DNA from: Salticus scenicus
Taxonomy: Eukaryota > Arthropoda > Arachnida > Araneae > Salticidae
Length of the DNA: 64,000 bases
NCBI GenBank assembly: GCA_963930645.1
Contig: OZ005656.1
Span: forward strand, 272,411,695-272,475,694
Direction: 5' to 3'
Shown: positions 58,143 through 64,000 of the stretch, piece after piece
Layout of the letters: each line of letters opens with the position of its first letter
How positions within the stretch are numbered: position 1 is the first letter of the stretch
Translations under genes and position numbers: made by a program
Notes under the pieces: generated by a model
What the model saw: only the letters and a program-made list of their open reading frames with translations
The model's database searches: none
What the model was told of the DNA's origin: nothing

Positions 58143-58633
58143 GGCATATGTGTGCATAGAACGTGATTCTTACAAGCGCGATATCTGGGAAATGGTGGGT
58201 CTTAGAGAAAAAATCATAAGGACCATTTTTATAGAGAATTTTGAAATCTACAACTTTACTCTGAGGTACGTTTTCGAGAAAAATCCAAAAAACCCAAAAT
58301 TTTGACCTAGGGGCCCGAATAAGTCCCTTAGCACACATGTAGAAATGGTGGGTCTTAGAGAAAAAATCATAAGGACCATTTTTATAGAGAATTTTGAGAT
58401 CTACAACTTTACTCTGAGGTACATTTTCGATAAAACTTACCGTTTTCGAGAAAAATCCAAAAAACCCAAAATTTTGACCTTGGGGCCCGAATAAGTCCCT
58501 TAGCACACATGGGACCGATGGGGACTTTTGACACATTATTCTTTGTGGTGAACCTAAGGTCTCTACGGAAATTTGGCTCTGTCGGAATTTTCTTTATTTA
58601 ATCACTATTTTTATGTCTAAATTGACCGGACTA
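58143..58633. repeat. Right terminal inverted repeat of the XPG/CXC element
   Basis: The inverse of 55,383-55,885, with two units at a period of about 152 bp because one copy lacks about 20 bp present in the left unit. Confidence 0.9.
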
Positions 58634-58636
58634 TTA

Positions 58637-59349
58637 CACCTTGACATAAATTAGTGCCTATCAAGTTTATGTAAAAATTGTCATACAGGTTGCGTTGCCT
58701 TCCCGCTTTTTCTAAAGTCTTAACATGGTGGTATAGGACAATATTTTGTATAAATGTGCATTAAGAGAATTATTTGTTAATAATCATTATCAGATTTAAA
58801 AAAAACATAATGGAGATAGTCAACTGGGAAAAAAAAAATTTGTATTTGTAGGAACATCGCCTCCCCCCCTGGGAAGGGGGAAGTCCCCCCTCGAAAGGAA
58901 TAAATTTTCATGGTGGGTATCTTTTCAAAAGAGCTCGCCAATACCTTTAAAATGAATGGTTGAACCATCTATTTTTGATAATTTAAAATAAAGTTATCGA
59001 TTTTTCATTATGTAATATCGGGAATAATTTGAATTTTGTTTTGGATATTTAGTGTTATATACTACTTCTCTAATATGGAAATTGTACTGCATTATAATGG
59101 AAGATAATTTTATTAAATGATTATTTTAATAAATTATTTTTACTGAGTGAATTTACTTAGGAAAATATAGAAGAAATTCATGTGATGGTCACAACATTCC
59201 AGTTTTTCTATTTTTTACAGAAACAGAATGAAAAATGCTTAATCACTATGATCTATAGGCCCAAATTTTTTTAAGTGCGACAGCATTTAAATGTCTTATT
59301 CGTTTGAGCTAAATATTAATACACATGTTATAAGACACCATCGTGCACC
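58637..59349. other. Noncoding DNA
   Basis: No gene is supported. C- and G-runs lie at 58,861-58,890. Confidence 0.5.
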
Positions 59350-59440
59350 ATAAGCCGCAGGTAAAGGAAAACACCATTAAACAATGGGAGAAAGAAATAC
59401 ATCCATTGTTTAATGGTGTTTTCCTTTACCTGCTGCTTAT
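59350..59440. repeat. Near-perfect 38-bp hairpin
   Basis: Arms at 59,350-59,387 and 59,403-59,440 are inverse copies with one mismatch and a 15-base loop. The ends read ATAAGC...GCTTAT. It could be a small foldback element. No target duplication was seen. Confidence 0.85.
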
Positions 59441-59519
59441 TTCTGTCGAGCTATCTACATGATAGACCAGATGTTTCTGCCTAAAGGTTGTCTGAGTGAG
59501 TAATGTCCACCGGTTGTCG

Positions 59520-59592
59520 ACCTGGATAGCTCAACTGGTAGAGCCTTGACCTTGTACGTCAAAGATCTGGGGTTCGACTCCCGGTCCAGGCA
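59520..59592 (+). tRNA. tRNA-Thr(TGT)-like sequence, probably pseudogene or SINE head
   Basis: All four cloverleaf stems can be drawn. The anticodon stem TTGAC/GTCAA holds loop CTTGTAC, whose anticodon TGT would read threonine codon ACA. The D arm is GCTC/GAGC and the T loop TTCGACT is canonical. The acceptor has an A-C mismatch at its first pair, and the T stem has one G-G mismatch. The B box GGTTCGACTCC is perfect. The mismatches make a functional gene uncertain. No T-run terminator is directly downstream. Confidence 0.55.
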
Positions 59593-61161
59593 TTATTTTC
59601 ACTCAGTCGGAAAAATAAATTTCTATAAAATATGTTTAATAGAACCTACTTAAAAGAATTGGGAATGGAGTTTGTAATCACTTGCAAAGAAAAAAACATT
59701 AAAAGTAAAAATATAACAAAAATTGTAAAAAAATTGCACAAAAACATTACACATGCCCTTATTTTTTTTTTCCCCCAGAAAAACTAAATGTGTTTCAAAA
59801 TGCATCCCTAAGTCTTAAGTGGGTTCTATTAAATATCCAAAAAAGTATGTAAGTTTTTTCTTATATATCTGTAGAAGGCATTTTGAAGAACAAGAATTAA
59901 TGAAAAAATATAAAGTGAGAAAACTCAATTTAAATATTCCAAATATGTAAAAACAATGTTAAAAATCATTAGAATTGTTGCGTGAATGTATATTTTATCG
60001 AACAAAATCTAATATAGTTCAAGTTAAATATTAAATGGAAATCTAAACTTTTATATGAAACCTTCAATAGTGACAAGTCCCTTTAATGTGTTACATAATT
60101 ATTTAAACACAATATAAATTCAAATAAGCTCCATACATAAAGAATCCTTACAAGTATACTTAAAATATCTAAAACAAGTTTTGTGACAAACAAAAATTAC
60201 TCCTTCCGTATTAATGTAAGCTTGGGTTTGTTTTATGCAAAGATTAAAGAAAGTTGCGTGGAGAAAAGTAAACAGTCGTTTGTTTGTATAAAATTTTTGA
60301 CGTATTTTAGAAGCTTAAAAAAATTTCGTACTCTTGTCAAATTAACAGGAATTAAAAGTATTAGTTTGAAAAATTGAAATAGTTCCGTAATTGAAAGATA
60401 GTACTTATTCGTTCCATACACACGCACATAATATAGGTAAATAAATATAGAAAATGTAATATTTTAAGCACGTTAAAATTAAAATAAACGTTATTTTCTT
60501 AAAATATTTACCTCAGATTTTCGTCACAACATTTTTTTCTTTCATCAGCAAAAGAAAATTACGTAAACACAGCATTGTAAATAAGAGTGTAGCCATTACC
60601 GATAGTGAATGTTCTTTTATAAATTAAAAATAAAAATGTTTTGTTTAAAACAGATTTTAGAATAACCTAGAGCATAAATGAAATGTTAATATTTAAGCGT
60701 TAAATTACTACTCTTATTTGCTTCGTGGTATCTATAATAATAAAAGAAGATGTCTGTGTCTCTTTGTCTGTGCATCTATACGTTCAGCCCCTACTGAATG
60801 CGAATAACAAAAATTGACATGAGGGTGCTCAGAAGCCTTCCCGAGGACTTTCTCTTATTTATGTTGAAAAATTTTAGTCTACAAATATAGCAAACAGTTT
60901 TTCTAGAAATATAGTGGTATTCAAAATGAGAGAAAACGTGCAACTATAGAATTAAGATGTTAAATGGGAATGAAATGTTCGAGACTCCTTTTAAACAATA
61001 ATCATTTCTTACAAAATTGAACAATTAGAAAAATATTAATTAAATTAAAAGAAGGAGTATCATGTTTAATTTAAAGAAAATCTTGCATAAATAATATGAA
61101 GTTTACTAGCATTATCTTGCATGGTCCGCAATATCCCTTTCCGAACCGTAACATTTTTACC
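59593..61161. other. Noncoding DNA with a possible Helitron end
   Basis: No gene is supported. TCTATAATAATAAAAGAAGA at 60,731 begins a segment with TGTCTGTGTC repeats that resembles 5' ends of insect Helitrons, but no 3' CTRR hairpin was found. Confidence 0.4.
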
Positions 61162-61464
61162 TTAACCCTTTCGCTACCAGAGCCTCAGGAGAAAAACCGC
61201 CACCACAGCCCAGACGTCTTACTATTTAAATATGATACCAATTGTCATTTTTTTTTGTGGGATGTATCTATAGCGTTCGAACTAAAATCAATAACATCCT
61301 GTATCTATTTTATTGTTTTATAACATAACCCGTCTGTGTGCGACACGATTTGATGCAAACAATTATCATAAACTGATAATGAACACCCGTCACATATTTG
61401 TGACGCGGGCTCAGGTAAGAAAATGGGATCGTCACATATGTGACGCTGGTAGTGAAAGGGTTAA
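61162..61464. mobile_element. TTAA-flanked non-autonomous element G, 295 bp
   Basis: TTAA at 61,162-61,165 and 61,461-61,464 flank an element with 15-bp inverted ends (CCCTTTCGCTACCAG, one mismatch). CGTCACATATGTGACG (61,430-61,445) is a perfect palindrome beside the right end, and a second, CGTCACAtattTGTGACG (61,388-61,405), lies 25 bp inward. There is no coding region. Confidence 0.8.
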
Positions 61465-61976
61465 AACATTTCATTATTCTGTTTTTGCAAACTGAAAGAA
61501 AAATATGACTATAAACGATATTTGTTGATTGAAAATTGTAATTTACACTCTCTGCTAATTAGCTCGATAGATCATTTTCTGATTTTATTACATACGACTG
61601 TTCCAGATGCAAAAATGTAAGTGGATGTCTAAACCGCACGATCGTACGGCCTGGGTCGAAAAGGGATATAAAAATTTTCAATATCGCTTTAAAACTTAGC
61701 TCCTAATACTTTTTTTTTCGGCTATTATTAGTTGCAAATTTAACTGTTTCTAAAAGACAGTTAACAAAAACAAAATTATCGCCCTCTAGAACTTATTTTA
61801 AGAGAAGAAAAAGTTAAAAATTTTCAAGATTTTGTATTTTCTGCGAGTTTTAAATGTATATTGCCTCCTTACTTTTATAGATTGAATACATATCTAGAGC
61901 TATTCACCTCTCAGAAATTTATCCCATATAAAATTATATTTTTGGGATATTTAAAAATTATCTATTAATTATTTTT

Positions 61977-62007
<31 letters not shown>

Positions 62008-64000
62008 TACTATTTAGAATTTATAAGTTATTTCTAAAAGAAAGGAATATTGCAGTAACAGACAGAAATATTGATCTTAAAAATCATTTTACAACCTTTA
62101 ATAAACACAAACCGACAGCGTTTGTTTCGGGTCAAAATAACGTTGAATCTATTTTGCTTAAGGAGCAAGAAAAGGCATGAGTACAACATGAAATCAGTAA
62201 CCTCACTAATGCGCACTTTCTCTTGTCTGATGAAGAGTCGTACTAAATTATTTCGACTCAAAACAAGTATCGCGACTTACTGCAGTTTATACTATTTGTT
62301 TTCAAAAGCTTTATTCATTAATAGTGACTATTTAAATTATATTTATTAAAATATATTTGTTTATACTTTCTAAATGCATAACTTGTCAAATTCTAAGGAA
62401 ATAGTTTTAAAAGAAACAAGAAACCGCAATTATCAATTAAATTTGAGAACGACTTTTGCGTAGTCCATAATGGTATTTTCATTCAGGTGGTATTTTATAT
62501 AGTTCGTTACTTTTTTTCCCCCTTCAAAGAAGCAATAAAAAAATGTTATTTTTCCTTCAGTAAACATCAATTACTCCCAATTTTAAGTTTTATACACTGT
62601 TAACCGAGTTGCATTCTTTATATAGCTCTGTTAAAAGATAAAAGTTGTTTTACATTAAAAAAGAAAGAAAAAGTTATTTGAATTTTTATTTATATATATC
62701 GAGCATTTCATGTGTCATACACTTTATAAACATTTATACGATAAATTTTAGAAAATTATAGAATGAAATCGTCATTTCTTTTGTAACTAAGGTATTGCAC
62801 TAAAGCCAGTCACAAAAATATTTTACAATATAACAATTAACTCTGGAATTGCCACATCCGTCGCAAGATTATAAAAGTTTTGTTGTGGAATTGTTTTCTA
62901 CTGCATTAGTATCTTTAACTTTCAAAGTTAACTTCTAAAGTAATAAAACAAAATTATGTCATTTACAAAGTTTTGTGAGAAGCACATTTTATGGATTGTC
63001 AGATATTATATACAGTCCCACGCACCCCCTCTTATCTCGGAAATGCACAGGATTTTTTTTTTTTCTTTTAAATGGCGAGACATTGTTCAATGAATTCGAA
63101 GGGAAACTATTGGTGAAAAAGTAGAGCTCCGGGGGGGGGGGGGGGAACATGCTTCAAATTTTGAAATGGAAAGTGGTAAGTTCTGATATATCTCTGGAAA
63201 GACAATGAATTAACAATAAATTTGATATAAATTTGTCCTTTGATGATTATTAAAGGAGGTATGAGTATAAAATCCACATTTAAAAACTCGATAAATTTAT
63301 GTATTTCTTAATAAATATCGCAAGACGTAAAAACTATATCAAATTCATTGTCCTGAAGAAAAGTTTCCAACCATGGATGTGTAAGAAGACATACCTTCTC
63401 ATTACAAATTTTAAAGTTGCCTTTCCTAGCGGCGCTCCTCGGGAAAAAAAAAAAAAAAAAATAAAAAAAATAAGGCAAGTAGGATAACTTTCCATGCATA
63501 AATTATATTCCACGTATCGTTGTGTATCTGTTATTAATTTATTTAGAATGTGTTTTTCATAATTGCTTTTTTTATTATTATGATGTAAATACTGCTATTA
63601 TATTTCAAGAAATTTCTTAAAAGTTAAACTTAATTAACAATTTAATTAATAAATTTTAATTCATTAGATGTAATTGTTCATATCTCGCTATTTATAAAAA
63701 AAAAAAAAAAAAAAAAGGAAGAGAAAGAGGAATTTGAAACTGTATAAGGAGTTTTTCCTTCACCTTTAATACATAAATTATTCATAAATTTTACAAGCTA
63801 TATTATCTATGGGTATTCCCGTGTACATGCACTCGGGGAAAGCTCACAATTTGAGAATAAAATGGCGGTCTTTCACCGAATGGCAAGGAATCAGATTTTA
63901 TCACGTGATGATCAATCTGTCTTATTGCTGTATCTATGGTTTCCTTACCGAAACTGTAGCCTTTACTTCATTAAAATGAGAAACTTCGAATTTTAACTCT
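61465..64000. other. Noncoding DNA
   Basis: No gene is supported. Poly-A lies at 61,981-62,007, 63,445-63,461 and 63,697-63,716, and a G-run at 63,130-63,146. Confidence 0.5.

Larger units (their letters stand above)
55380..58636 (-). mobile_element. DNA transposon with ~500-bp inverted repeats, TTA duplication, XPG-like and CXC genes
   Basis: Inverted repeats of about 500 bp span 55,383-55,885 and 58,143-58,633, with ends TAGTCCGGTCAATTT. They are flanked by TTA on both sides (55,380-55,382; 58,634-58,636). Each repeat contains an internal tandem duplication of about 150-172 bp carrying ACTTATTCGGGCCC and CCTTATGATTTTTTC. The interior encodes fragments of a cysteine-rich protein, a PIN/XPG-like nuclease and a CXC-domain tail. 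The TTA duplication and XPG-like nuclease suggest an Academ-type element with an internal deletion. That superfamily assignment is inference. Confidence 0.8.

Noticed and set aside
1..64000. CRISPR arrays, rRNA genes, bacterial-type operons
   Set aside because: No regularly spaced repeats with unique spacers, no rRNA-like core segments, and the genes are eukaryotic mobile-element genes.

Overview
The window looks like AT-rich, repeat-laden intergenic or intronic DNA from an arthropod nuclear genome. A spider or other chelicerate is my best guess, but it rests only on the mix of mobile elements, so host identity is weakly supported. There is no bacterial gene organisation, rRNA or CRISPR array, and no host gene I can name. 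Almost every convincing coding region belongs to a mobile element.

Positions 1 to about 11,000 hold most of a Polinton/Maverick (adintovirus-like) element, cut by the left window edge. On the + strand is a spliced gene: an acidic first exon, three C2H2 zinc fingers, then a protein-primed family B DNA polymerase. The polymerase is broken by two one-base frameshifts. Facing it on the - strand is a compact cluster of intact genes: integrase with a chromodomain, probable penton/minor capsid protein, a small basic core-like protein, probable major capsid protein, adenain-like cysteine protease, packaging ATPase, and two small proteins of unknown role. Several neighbours overlap by 1 to 14 bases. 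Replication is thus damaged in this copy while the virion-assembly set is open.

From 11 to 64 kb is a mosaic of smaller elements: a 5'-truncated Jockey/I-type LINE with a 13-bp target duplication (33.2-34.4 kb); a complete piggyBac with intact transposase and TTAA-flanked inverted ends (47.0-49.9 kb); and a 3.25-kb element with ~500-bp inverted repeats and a TTA duplication that carries remnants of a PIN/XPG-like nuclease and a CXC-domain protein (55.4-58.6 kb), possibly a deleted Academ-type element. There are also tRNA-derived SINE-like repeats, a CACTGTA-ended hairpin MITE family, microsatellites and many homopolymer tracts.

The most interesting hidden structure is a set of at least seven non-autonomous insertions at about 15.7, 26.2, 34.7, 37.7, 44.7, 52.7 and 61.2 kb. 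Each begins with CCC and ends with GGG inside TTAA (or a decayed TTAA), has its own short inverted terminus, and in most cases has a short perfect or near-perfect palindrome near an end. The autonomous piggyBac in the same window has the same layout. One copy (44.7 kb) sits inside a diverged tandem repeat whose uninterrupted relatives show the empty site, which supports real TTAA-targeted insertion.
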